From: Oscillospiraceae bacterium | GTDB taxonomy: Bacteria; Bacillota; Clostridia; Oscillospirales; Oscillospiraceae | Assembly: GCA_031266955.1 (NCBI GenBank) | Contig: JAISAA010000257.1 | Span: 1-23,349 of the forward strand | DNA: 23,349 bases | Direction: 5' to 3' | Part shown: one piece after another, positions 15,793 to 23,258 of the stretch | How positions within the stretch are numbered: the stretch's first letter is position 1 | Layout of the letters: each line of letters starts with the position of its first letter | Notes under the pieces: model-generated | The model's database searches: none | What the model was told of the DNA's origin: nothing | Seen by the model: the letters and a program-made list of their open reading frames with translations, nothing else | Made by a program: the position numbers and the translations under genes

Positions 15793-17139
15793 CTATTGCT
15801 GTGGCGTGCGGACTATCGCCTTGTTCTTCCACCCGCCCGTGAAATATCTTACATTTGTAATGACCGCCGCCGCGGCCCAGCCCACCGGCGTCGTCGCCCA
15901 CGCGCCGGAATAGCCCAAGACTCCGAAATGCACCCCCAGATATCCCAGCGCGACGCGCACGACAAGCGCCGTCAGCGTAGCCGCCGATTGCAGCAGCGTA
16001 TCCCCCGCCCCTTGCAGCACGCCGCCCAGCAGCATATACAGCGAGAAGAACCAATACCACTTCGCGTGGAACCGTATCATCTCCGCGCCGACGTCAAGCG
16101 ACGCGCCGCGCAGTCCGAACAGCGCGACGGTGCGCCCCGCGAAAGCGTACATCAGCGCGCAGATCACAACTGTCGCGAACAGCCCCATCGCGAGCGTCGC
16201 GCGATAGCCCCGCCGCACGCGGTCGAGCCGCCCCGCGCCGATGTTCTGCCCCGTGAAGTTCGACAGCCCCGACTGAAAGCCGATTATCGGCACAAAAACA
16301 AAGCTGTTTACCCTGTTCCCCGCGCCGAACGCCGCGATAGTCGCCTCGTCAAACCCGTTCACAAGCCGCTGCATCGCCACGGCGCCAAGGGACACTATGC
16401 TCTGCTGCACCGCCGTCGGGAGCCCGATCTTCAGCACAGTTTTGCATATATCCCCGTCAAAATGCCGCGCCTCGCGGACGAGCGGGAACCGCCGCCGCAG
16501 ATAAACATAAGAAATCCCGGCGCAGACAAGCTGCGAGAGCACCGTAGCCCACGCCGTCCCCGCGACGCCCATATCCAAAAGCAGCACGGCGGCAAGGTCG
16601 AGTATGACGTTCAGCGCGGTCGTGATAAGCAGGAAATACAGCGACGCTTTAGAATCACCCACGCCGCGCAGAATATACGATATGCAGTTATAAACAAACT
16701 GAAACGGCAGCCCGAGGCAGTAGATGCGCATATAAACAACGGCGTGCTCTAAAATGTCCCCCTCCGGCACGGACAGCACGGTTTTCAGCAAAAACGGCGT
16801 CGCCGCCCACCCGATAACAGTGACGGCAATACCCAGCGCGCCGAGCAGCAGCAGCGACGTATCGACCGAAACCGAAAGCTTTTCGTTCTGCCGCGCCCCG
16901 AAAAGCTGCGCCGTGACGACCCCCGCGCCGACGCTTATCCCCATCGCGAACGACAAAAACAAAAACGTCAGCGCCGAGCAGACCGCGACGCCCGAAAACG
17001 CCGCCTCTGAGACAAAATTCCCGACGATAACATTGTCCGCCGTGTTATAAAGCTGCTGGAGCAAGTTCCCCGCCATAATAGGAAGCGTGAAAAGCAAGAT
17101 CAGCTTCCATTCGCGGCCTTGGGTCATATCCTTATTCAT
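15793..17139 (-). CDS. MATE-family multidrug/metabolite exporter
   Basis: A 448-aa polytopic membrane protein with about 12 hydrophobic helices. It shows the family hallmarks: N-terminal PIMAGNLLQQLYNTADNVIVG, GISVGAGVVTAQLFGARQ, and the mid-protein repeat beginning LKIGLPTAVQQSIVSLGAVA. MATE transporters expel cationic drugs or metabolites in exchange for Na+ or H+; the substrate is not predictable. The ATG at 17139 has AGAAGGA twelve bases upstream; an internal ATG five codons later is an alternative. A CTACGG-type palindrome sits in its leader, and copies of a structured repeat lie on both sides of the gene. Confidence 0.93.
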   Translation of the reverse strand: MNKDMTQGREWKLILLFTLPIMAGNLLQQLYNTADNVIVGNFVSEAAFSGVAVCSALTFLFLSFAMGISVGAGVVTAQLFGARQNEKLSVSVDTSLLLLGALGIAVTVIGWAATPFLLKTVLSVPEGDILEHAVVYMRIYCLGLPFQFVYNCISYILRGVGDSKASLYFLLITTALNVILDLAAVLLLDMGVAGTAWATVLSQLVCAGISYVYLRRRFPLVREARHFDGDICKTVLKIGLPTAVQQSIVSLGAVAMQRLVNGFDEATIAAFGAGNRVNSFVFVPIIGFQSGLSNFTGQNIGAGRLDRVRRGYRATLAMGLFATVVICALMYAFAGRTVALFGLRGASLDVGAEMIRFHAKWYWFFSLYMLLGGVLQGAGDTLLQSAATLTALVVRVALGYLGVHFGVLGYSGAWATTPVGWAAAAVITNVRYFTGGWKNKAIVRTPQQ

Positions 17140-17165
17140 ACTTATTTGTATTCCTTCTGTTTAGT

Positions 17166-17191
17166 CCGTAGGGGCGCGGCACGCCGCGCCC
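17166..17191 (-). repeat. CTACGG-flanked palindromic repeat, inverted copy
   Basis: On the minus strand GGGCGCGGC-GT-GCCGCGCCC is followed by CTACGG, the same layout as 12032-12058 but with different stem bases. It lies 27 bases upstream of the MATE start and could affect expression of that gene. Confidence 0.7.
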
Positions 17192-17231
17192 TTACCGCGC
17201 ATACTGCGAGCAATTGTTTTTTGCGCTTTAT

Positions 17232-17461
17232 GCGCCTGCGCGGCGCGGCGCCCCATTTCTTTGCGGAAAGAAATGGGGAAAAGAACCGCCAAAGGGGACA
17301 CCCCTTTGGAATCCCCAATACGATTGGGCCTACGTGGGTTGTCTGGTTAGGTTGGCGCGGCGCTGTCATTTGCGGACTGTATCGGAGGCCATTGTGCGGC
17401 AGCGCTCTGTGTCCACACGCGAATCGGCGCGTTTCGCTGCCGCCCTGCTGTGCAAACGGGA
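17232..17461 (+). repeat. Dispersed structured repeat, copy 2
   Basis: Partner of 15372-15601, same length and orientation. The first palindrome keeps its 12-bp stem CCCCATTTCTTT/AAAGAAATGGGG but has a different loop (GCGG in place of ACGT). The second hairpin is CCAAAGGGG-ACA-CCCCTTTGG, where an A-T pair of copy 1 has become G-C. A third hairpin CCCAAT-ACG-ATTGGG is clear only here. The right part down to AAACGGGA is strongly conserved. Confidence 0.85.
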
Positions 17462-17481
17462 GAGAGCGGGGAACCCCCGTC

Positions 17482-17521
17482 GCGGCGCACGCCGCGTTCC
17501 CCGTGCGCGCACGCACGTTAA
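17482..17521. repeat. Hairpin plus GTTCCCCGTGC element (copy 2)
   Basis: GCGGC-GCAC-GCCGC (17482-17495) followed directly by GTTCCCCGTGC (17496-17506) and CGCGCACGCACGTTAA, ending at the stop of the DUF975 gene. The stem differs from the other two copies, while the eleven bases after it are identical. Confidence 0.7.
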
Positions 17522-17522
17522 A

Positions 17523-18275
17523 TCACGCCGCCGCCGCACCCTCGCGCGCCACCGCAACATAAAAATTCGCCGAGGCAACGCCGACGTAGATATTCAGCCA
17601 CAGCGCGAGCACGTCCACCCTCAAAAGCATAAAGATAATGGAGCCGAGTATGCCCCAGAATATAAAGGACAGCCGCAGTATGAATAAATCCACCTTCTTG
17701 CCGCGCATAAGCGCTTTTGATTCGCGGATGCATTGCAGCGCGGAGTATTCCGGGTGTTCCCGCATAATATAGATTGCCATCGAATAGCGAAAGGCGGCGA
17801 TTATTCCCGGAATGATGAATAAAATCGTCCACAGCGAGACGAACACGCCGATTAAAATCTCCAGCCAGATGAGCTTGAAAAACTGCCCGAAACCGTCGAA
17901 AAGCGATTTCCACTCCGGTTTTTCACCGCGCGCGAGCGCGAGGCAGTACCACGTGAAGCCCGCGCCGACCACAAACTGAAAAACATTCAGCACAAACGAG
18001 AGCAGCGAGCCCGAGGGCTTCACGTGCTCCGAGAAAATCGCCATCGGGTCAAGGCTCATCGCGGCGTCCATACCGCGCGAGGATACCTGCTGGATTTCCT
18101 TCAAAAGCGCGTCATAAAAATCATTGACGCCCGACACCTCCTGCGACAAAATGGCCAGCAGCACCGAAACTCCGAACCACACGGCGCTTACAATCGCCGC
18201 CGTCGGCATCGCGGCGCGGATAAGCTCCCGCGCGCGCCGTTTAAGCCCCGCGTTAAAGGATTCTTCTTGCAGCAT
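17523..18275 (-). CDS. DUF975-family membrane protein
   Basis: A 250-aa integral membrane protein matching DUF975, a family of unknown function widespread in Firmicutes. The diagnostic stretch is IIPGIIAAFRYSMAIYIMREHPEYSA followed by RESKALMRGKKVDLFILRLSFIFWG, read as a helix, a short cytoplasmic loop with SK.LM.GKK, and another helix. About five or six hydrophobic segments are visible. AAGGAGA lies seven bases before the ATG. It has its own promoter (18330-18358), and its stop abuts the repeat at 17482-17521. No partner gene suggests a role. Confidence 0.85.
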   Translation of the reverse strand: MLQEESFNAGLKRRARELIRAAMPTAAIVSAVWFGVSVLLAILSQEVSGVNDFYDALLKEIQQVSSRGMDAAMSLDPMAIFSEHVKPSGSLLSFVLNVFQFVVGAGFTWYCLALARGEKPEWKSLFDGFGQFFKLIWLEILIGVFVSLWTILFIIPGIIAAFRYSMAIYIMREHPEYSALQCIRESKALMRGKKVDLFILRLSFIFWGILGSIIFMLLRVDVLALWLNIYVGVASANFYVAVAREGAAAA

Positions 18276-18329
18276 AATGATCTCTCCTTACAATTAAAAT
18301 AATATCAAGACGCTGTCGGCGTCCCGATA

Positions 18330-18358
18330 ATTATATCAGCGGGGCGGAAAAAATACAA
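18330..18358 (-). promoter_or_regulatory. Promoter of the DUF975 gene
   Basis: Minus strand TTGTAT (18358-18353), 17 bases, perfect TATAAT (18335-18330). A short GACGC-CGACA-GCGTC hairpin lies in the leader. Confidence 0.7.
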
Positions 18359-18414
18359 CAGCAAATGCGCTTGCGCCAAAGCGGCGGATTTTTGCAAAAA
18401 ATCAAAAAAAGATG

Positions 18415-18443
18415 TTGCGCGTCGCGCGCAGATGTGGTAGAAT
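18415..18443 (+). promoter_or_regulatory. Promoter of the structured leader RNA and SLH operon
   Basis: TTGCGC (18415-18420), 17 bases, TAGAAT (18438-18443). The -35 is only a partial match, but the spacing is ideal and the predicted start, near 18450, falls just before the 5' strand of the RNA's closing helix. Confidence 0.6.
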
Positions 18444-18445
18444 CA

Positions 18446-18778
18446 GGCTGTGGAACCAGTAAAATGGGCCGCGGCGGTCGTGCGGCGGGCAAACACCGCA
18501 CGACGCGAGTAGGGGAACATATTACATCAGTAGGCCTACAAGCACGGAAATTCCGCCGTCACAGCTTGGGTTTAGTATACACGAAAGACGTTGTGTTTAC
18601 AATTCCGGCTTGGCGGTAATCGCGGAAACGCAAAGAATTTCCGGACATCGCTGAATCGATCTCGCACAGCCGCGTTTTTCGCGGCGGCGGCGTGATAAAT
18701 ATTCGGGCGCGTAGGTGACGGGGCTTTTGGCCCCGGGCGGATTTCCGCCGAGTTTCCCGCGCGCCCTTTACTGGTTCT
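18446..18778 (+). ncRNA. Large structured RNA with long-range closing helix, class not recognised
   Basis: GAACCAGTAAA (18453-18463) pairs perfectly with TTTACTGGTTC (18767-18777). After a two-base bulge, GGGC (18466-18469) pairs with GCCC (18763-18766), so more than 300 nt are enclosed by a helix of at least 15 bp. Inside are GTCGTGCGG/CCGCACGAC (18477-18485 with 18496-18504), a possible long-range CGGAAATTC/GAATTTCCG (18545-18553 with 18635-18643), GCG-GAAA-CGC (18622-18631), CCGCG-TTTTT-CGCGG (18670-18684), GGGGC/GCCCC (18720-18734) and GGCGG-ATTT-CCGCC (18736-18749). No credible gene lies within. It matches no RNA family whose signature I know. It may be a riboswitch-like leader of the SLH genes or an independent RNA. 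Confidence 0.6.
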
Positions 18779-18816
18779 CCCAAAGTCTCTTATGAGGCTT
18801 GGGGGAACTTTATTTT
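18779..18816 (+). terminator. Terminator-like hairpin between the structured RNA and the SLH gene
   Basis: CCCAA-A-GTCTC (18779-18789), loop TTAT, GAGGC-TTGGG (18794-18803): a 10-bp stem with one bulge, followed by GGAACTTTATTTT. The T-tract is interrupted and displaced, so termination would be partial. It directly follows the closing helix, a layout suited to attenuation. Confidence 0.5.
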
Positions 18817-18833
18817 ATCGGGAGGACACAATT

Positions 18834-20078
18834 ATGGCAAAATCAAACACACGCGCAAGACTGCTCTCGCTTATCCTCGCCGCCGCGCTTATAATTTGCG
18901 CGGTGACCCCGGCATTGGCGGACGAAACCCATTGGGCGCAGGGCATTGTGGACGAGCTCAACACCGTTTACGGGGAAGCGCTGTTCACAGCGGACGACGG
19001 GAACGTCGCCAAAGAAGACGCTATAGCCTTATTCCAAAAGCTGAAATCCGACACAGATACCGGTATGTTCACAGACCCAACCGACCAAAGCGAATTCGTC
19101 CGGCGCGACAAAATGTGCCACGCGATTTATGAGCTTTTCTTGGGGCTTATGGCGTATCCGGACCCGGAGGTCGATGAACTCAAATCGTTTGAAGATGTTC
19201 CGCCGGGAGACATTCAAGTCCGCACTCTCGCGACGCTGGGCTTGGTCAACGGCGTGGGCTACGGCTATTTTCTTCCGCAGGCCTACATAACAAACGCGGA
19301 GATGGCGGTGCTTATCTACCGCGCGTACAACAAAATGGGCGGCGTCCGCGTCGCGAAAGACCTTATCGAAGGCACGGGTAACTTTAACGATTTTCCCGGT
19401 TTTATCGACGTCCCGCCGGAGCATTGGGCGTATGAGGGCATAATGTATCTCCAAAGCCTGGGGATCGTAAACGGTCGCGGAGACGGTACGTATGGGCCCG
19501 AAGAAAACCTCACCCGCGCCGAGCTGTCGGCTGTCGTCCTGCGCGTGAAAAACGTGCTGAACGGCGGAAGCGAGGGCGATGCTTATACGCCTTCATCGGA
19601 CTATATTTCTCCGTCTGATGTGTCCGCTGAGGATTGGTTTTACGAGACTGCCGCGCACGCCCTTGAAAACGGGTATCTGGTGACGGACGCCTACGGAAAC
19701 TTTAATCCGTTCGATATAGTAACGCGCGAAGAAGTCGGGTACGCGTCGGTGAGGCTCTATATGGAGGCCAGCCAGACGCTTATCGCGAACACATCCGTTC
19801 TCGACCGTTTCAGCGACGGAGGCGACGTTTCCGCGCGTTACATAAACGAAATGTCTTACCTCGTCAGCATCGGTATGTTTATGGGAGACGGGCTCGGACA
19901 TCTTATGCCCCGAGACACGATGTCGCGTGCCACGCTTGGCCTGTTCATATCGCGCGTTATGCGCGGGCTCGATACGTCGAAGATGCACGACTACGAAATG
20001 GAGGTTAAAGAGGCTTTGGGACTCTTGGACCGTCCGACCGGTGAGACCGATGAGATTGAGGAGGCCGAAGAAGTATGA
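18834..20078 (+). CDS. Exported protein made of SLH repeats
   Basis: 414 aa from the ATG at 18834, which has GGGAGGA eight or so bases upstream. A typical signal peptide (about 1-32, ending TPALA|DE) is followed by almost nothing but SLH-like units, about five in all, for example VPPEHWAYEGIMYLQSLGIV, with NGRGDGTYGPEENLTRAEL completing that unit. SLH domains bind pyruvylated secondary wall polymers, so this could be a small S-layer subunit or an anchoring module. Some units are degenerate, such as the YGEALFTADDG start. The tail is very acidic (TDEIEEAEEV). Its stop overlaps the next start as ATGA, so the two are translationally coupled. Confidence 0.88.
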   Translation: MAKSNTRARLLSLILAAALIICAVTPALADETHWAQGIVDELNTVYGEALFTADDGNVAKEDAIALFQKLKSDTDTGMFTDPTDQSEFVRRDKMCHAIYELFLGLMAYPDPEVDELKSFEDVPPGDIQVRTLATLGLVNGVGYGYFLPQAYITNAEMAVLIYRAYNKMGGVRVAKDLIEGTGNFNDFPGFIDVPPEHWAYEGIMYLQSLGIVNGRGDGTYGPEENLTRAELSAVVLRVKNVLNGGSEGDAYTPSSDYISPSDVSAEDWFYETAAHALENGYLVTDAYGNFNPFDIVTREEVGYASVRLYMEASQTLIANTSVLDRFSDGGDVSARYINEMSYLVSIGMFMGDGLGHLMPRDTMSRATLGLFISRVMRGLDTSKMHDYEMEVKEALGLLDRPTGETDEIEEAEEV

Positions 20079-21862
20079 AAAAAATAATATCTTCTCTGCT
20101 CGCGCTGTGCCTTATCCTCGCGGCGGCTGCGGTCCCGGCGTTCGCGGCAGAGCCGAAAGAGCTCTTTCTCACGGAAGCTTGGCAGCTCACAAGCGATCTT
20201 GACCTCGAAGTCCCCGCGGATACGCAGCTGGTCATCGACGGTGGCGGCAGATGCCACATCTACGAAATGGGCGGCAAGCTGGTGAACACGGGCGGGGGCA
20301 CTGTGTATCTGAGCAGCACTTTCGTCTATGAAGAAGGCGGCACGACTCCGGCGGCGGGCTCTCTCGCGGCGCTGTCAAAGGCGGCGCGCGCGCTGACCGT
20401 CGCCGCCCCCGCGAAGGACGCGACGGCGCTGACGCTCCCGGCAAACACCGCGATAAAAAGCTCCGGCAACACAAGCGTTATAACGACCGCCGGCGCTGTC
20501 ACGCCGCCGGCGAGCGCGACCGCGGTAACGCTCGTCCTGACGATCACGGACGCGAGCGGCAACAAAGCCGATTCTGACAATATCACGGTGACTGTCCCCG
20601 CGAAAACGCCGGCGCCAAGCGGCGGCGGAACCTCGGGCATAGGTTCGGGCGGCGGAGACGGCGGTTCGTCGTCCTCAACGACGTCAGAAACCAAGCCCTC
20701 AGGCGGCGGCGTGTCGGTGAGCTACACGCAGTCCGGCGGCGCGGTGACGGTAGCCCTGCCCGACGCCAAGGTCACGGAGCTTTTGGGCAAATCAGCAACC
20801 GTCGCCGAGATAGATTTATCCGGCGTGAGCAACGCGACGTCGGCGGCGCTGCCGAAAGCGGCGCTTACGAAGATAGCGGACGCGGGCCTCGCCGTCGAGA
20901 TAGCGCTGCCGCAGGGCTCTGTTACGCTCGACGCCGAGGCCGCAGCCTCCGTCGCCGAGCAGGCGGGCGGCGGCAACGTTTCAGTCGCGCTTAAATCTGT
21001 TACGGCATCGACGCTGAACGCAAGCCAGCGCGCCGCCGCGGGAGGCGCGACCGTGTACGACATTTCGGTGTCAAGCGGCAGCCGGCAGATAACGGCCTTC
21101 GGCGGCGCGAGCGTCACGATATCCCTGCCGTATACGCTTAAATCCGGCGAAACGGCATCCGGCGTCGCCGCCACATACATCGGCGAAAAAGGCGAAACGG
21201 AAAAGCTCCCGTCGTCGTACGATACTTCGGCGAAAAAGGTGACGTTCTCGACGACGCACCTGTCGCTTTACGCGATAGGGTATTCAGAGCCGTCCGCCGC
21301 CGCGCTTCCGTGGGTAAACCCGTTCATCGACGTCGCGGCGGGCGACTGGTTTTACGCCGACGTCGAATATTCGTACACAAACGGCCTTATGACGGGCTCC
21401 GCCCCGAATATGTTCAGCCCCGAAACGCCGCTCTCCCGCGCGATGCTCGTCACGGTGCTGCATCGGCTGTCCGGGACGCCCGCGTCCGCCGCGGGGACTG
21501 TCTTCTCCGATGTCCCCGCCGGACAGTGGTATTCAAACGCCATAGCTTGGGCGTCGGAAAACGGGCTTGTCACCGGCACAGGCGGCGACGAATTCTCGCC
21601 CGAGACCGAGCTCACGCGGCAGGATATGGCCGTGCTCTTCACGCGCTACGCGAGCTTTTGCGGGAAAACTCTCCCGCCAATACGCGAGGCCGACACTTTC
21701 ACCGACGAGGCCGAAATCGCCGGCTACGCGAAACAGGCCGTCGCCGACTTTAACAGGGCGGGGCTTATCGGCGGCGTGGACGGCGCGTTTGACCCGCGCG
21801 GTATCGCCACGCGCGCGCAGCTCGCCGTGATGCTGCACAGGTATATCGAAGCGGCAAAATAA
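20075..21862 (+). CDS. SLH-anchored surface protein with glycine/serine linker
   Basis: 595 aa, exported. Signal peptide MKKIISSLLALCLILAAAAV to about residue 25. A short beta-rich N-terminal part (about 26-75) and an alanine/threonine-rich stretch lead to a flexible linker rich in Gly and Ser (about 175-215). A beta-rich domain of unknown type follows (about 216-405), then three SLH units to the C terminus, beginning at FIDVAAGDWFYADVEYSYTNG. It overlaps the preceding SLH gene by four bases, so the two proteins are probably made in fixed ratio. The middle domain's repeated AAAL/VTVAL pattern is also present in the giant SLH protein's pre-SLH region, hinting at shared ancestry. Ligand or enzymatic role unknown. 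Confidence 0.88.
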   Translation: MKKIISSLLALCLILAAAAVPAFAAEPKELFLTEAWQLTSDLDLEVPADTQLVIDGGGRCHIYEMGGKLVNTGGGTVYLSSTFVYEEGGTTPAAGSLAALSKAARALTVAAPAKDATALTLPANTAIKSSGNTSVITTAGAVTPPASATAVTLVLTITDASGNKADSDNITVTVPAKTPAPSGGGTSGIGSGGGDGGSSSSTTSETKPSGGGVSVSYTQSGGAVTVALPDAKVTELLGKSATVAEIDLSGVSNATSAALPKAALTKIADAGLAVEIALPQGSVTLDAEAAASVAEQAGGGNVSVALKSVTASTLNASQRAAAGGATVYDISVSSGSRQITAFGGASVTISLPYTLKSGETASGVAATYIGEKGETEKLPSSYDTSAKKVTFSTTHLSLYAIGYSEPSAAALPWVNPFIDVAAGDWFYADVEYSYTNGLMTGSAPNMFSPETPLSRAMLVTVLHRLSGTPASAAGTVFSDVPAGQWYSNAIAWASENGLVTGTGGDEFSPETELTRQDMAVLFTRYASFCGKTLPPIREADTFTDEAEIAGYAKQAVADFNRAGLIGGVDGAFDPRGIATRAQLAVMLHRYIEAAK

Positions 21863-21868
21863 ATTTTG

Positions 21869-21949
21869 ACCGCGGCGGTCCGCTGATACCGCCGCGTCAA
21901 ATCGGCAAATAAGGCAAAGCGCCCCGCAAAAGGGGCGCTTTGTTTTTTG
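21869..21949 (+). terminator. Double hairpin terminator after the SLH operon
   Basis: First an imperfect GACCGCGGCGG/CCGCCGCGTC stem (about 21869-21898), then a perfect 11-bp stem CAAAGCGCCCC (21915-21925) with GGGGCGCTTTG (21932-21942) followed by TTTTTT. The second is a strong intrinsic terminator. Confidence 0.9.
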
Positions 21950-21964
21950 CGTTTTTCGGCATTT

Positions 21965-22549
21965 TCAGTTGACTGCAAGCTGTGTGGACCCAAGCGCGAG
22001 TTTTCGCCCGGATTCGCGCAAAAGGTCGCGCAGCTCAATATTATCGCTTGCTTGCCCGCTGCGAGTTCCGGTCGCGACAATGAAATCTTGTACGTCAAAT
22101 TCCAGCATCTGAAACATACTCTTTGTATAGTCATAGTACGCCTGAAACTTGCTTTGATCGGGGTTTCCCTGCGTAAACACAAGGATCAGCTTCTTCCCGG
22201 CGTTTTCCTCTTTGAAGCGCGGCGAAAATCGCGGGGTGATTTGCGCGAACAGCCTGTCCGTGAACACCTTTGCCTGACCGCTCATCTGCGCCATATAGAG
22301 CGGCGAGCCGAAAACAAGCGCGTCAGACTCTTTCAATTCGGCGTATATTGGCCGCATATCGTCGGCGACGACGCACCCATCGCCTTTCACACAGCCCAAA
22401 CAACCCTTGCAAGGGTTAATGTTGAGTTCGCCGGAGTTGAACATTCGCGTTCCCGCGCCCGCTTCCGCCGCGCCTTCGAGTATTTGACCTATCGCCCACG
22501 CCGTATTGCCGCTTTTGCGCGGACTTGCGTTAAATCCAATGATTTTCAT
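21965..22549 (-). CDS. NAD(P)H-dependent flavoprotein oxidoreductase, iron-sulfur flavoprotein type
   Basis: A 194-aa flavodoxin-fold protein. The N-terminal MKIIGFNASPRKSGNT is the FMN phosphate-binding loop of the NADPH-dependent FMN reductase superfamily. Cys47-x2-Cys50-x2-Cys53-x5-Cys59 (in NPCKGCLGCVKGDGC) is the compact cysteine motif that holds a 4Fe-4S cluster in iron-sulfur flavoproteins of anaerobes. FGSPLYMAQMSGQAKVFTDR is the usual second flavin loop. Such proteins pass electrons between small donors and acceptors such as oxygen or quinones; the physiological partner is unknown. AAGGG lies nine bases before the ATG. The next upstream gene on this strand is the DNA glycosylase. Confidence 0.88.
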   Translation of the reverse strand: MKIIGFNASPRKSGNTAWAIGQILEGAAEAGAGTRMFNSGELNINPCKGCLGCVKGDGCVVADDMRPIYAELKESDALVFGSPLYMAQMSGQAKVFTDRLFAQITPRFSPRFKEENAGKKLILVFTQGNPDQSKFQAYYDYTKSMFQMLEFDVQDFIVATGTRSGQASDNIELRDLLRESGRKLALGSTQLAVN

Positions 22550-22583
22550 ATCGTCACGCCCTTATCATTCGCGTTAATCATAT

Positions 22584-23225
22584 TTATTTCGCATTCCCCG
22601 CGGCCCGGTCACGCATTTCAGGGATCGCGCCGCCGGCGATCGCCCATAGGTACAGGCTCGCCACCGTGCCGCAGGGCGAGTAACGGCGGGCGTATTTGCC
22701 GAACAGCTTGCGGTCAATTTTCCTGTGGTGGTAGAGCATACGCAGACCGCGCTGTATCCCCAAATCCCCGTAGCTGACCACATCGGGTCGCCCGAGGCAG
22801 AATATCATCAGCATCTCGGCAGTCCAAACGCCTACGCCTTTCAACGCGGACAGCTTGTTTATCACGTCCGAATCCGGCATGGAGCGGAGCGCGGCAATGT
22901 CAAACTCGCCGTTTTGGACCTTGCCGGCAAAATCCTTGATGCAGTCCGCTTTCTTGAACGTGATACCGCAGGCTTGGATTTCCTCGCGGGAAGCGGCGCC
23001 GACCGCCTCGGCGCTGACTTCGCCGAGCTTGTCGGTAAGGCGCATCCAGACGGTTCTCTGCGCGGCGGACGAAATCTGCTGACCGACGATATGATGAATA
23101 ATAGAACTGAACAAGTCGCCGTCGACCTCGCGCTCAATATGCCCGATAGCATCGATCGCCTCGCCGAGCCGCTTGTCTTTGCGCTTTAAGTATTCGGTTT
23201 CGTTATCGCTGTATTCAAAGTACAA
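22584..23225 (-). CDS. DNA-3-methyladenine glycosylase (AlkA-like, HhH-GPD)
   Basis: 213 aa, a base-excision repair enzyme that removes alkylated purines. The helix-hairpin-helix LKGVGVWTAEM (about 128-138) and the catalytic Asp154 in SYGDLGIQRG are both present, as is the N-terminal IIHHIVGQQISSAAQ block of the superfamily. It lacks the N-terminal extra domain of E. coli AlkA, as is usual for short Firmicutes forms. No Cys cluster of the MutY/Nth type is visible. The start is a TTG, supported by GGAGG seven bases upstream; no ATG is available nearby. It begins 33 bases after the end of the gene cut by the window edge. Confidence 0.9.
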   Translation of the reverse strand: MYFEYSDNETEYLKRKDKRLGEAIDAIGHIEREVDGDLFSSIIHHIVGQQISSAAQRTVWMRLTDKLGEVSAEAVGAASREEIQACGITFKKADCIKDFAGKVQNGEFDIAALRSMPDSDVINKLSALKGVGVWTAEMLMIFCLGRPDVVSYGDLGIQRGLRMLYHHRKIDRKLFGKYARRYSPCGTVASLYLWAIAGGAIPEMRDRAAGNAK

Positions 23226-23258
23226 GCGCCCGCCTCCGATAAAACAAATACACGCCGT

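Noticed and set aside
15445..16752. Long plus-strand open frame of 435 codons opposite the MATE gene
   Set aside because: It runs antisense through a clear MATE exporter and through the structured repeat, is extremely rich in Arg/His/Ala, and has no family resemblance. It is a by-product of high GC.
18446..18778. Identification of the large RNA as RNase P RNA, tmRNA, SRP RNA or 6S RNA
   Set aside because: The conserved blocks of those RNAs (for example GAGGAAAGTC of RNase P or the GGAAGGAAGCA loop of SRP RNA) are absent.
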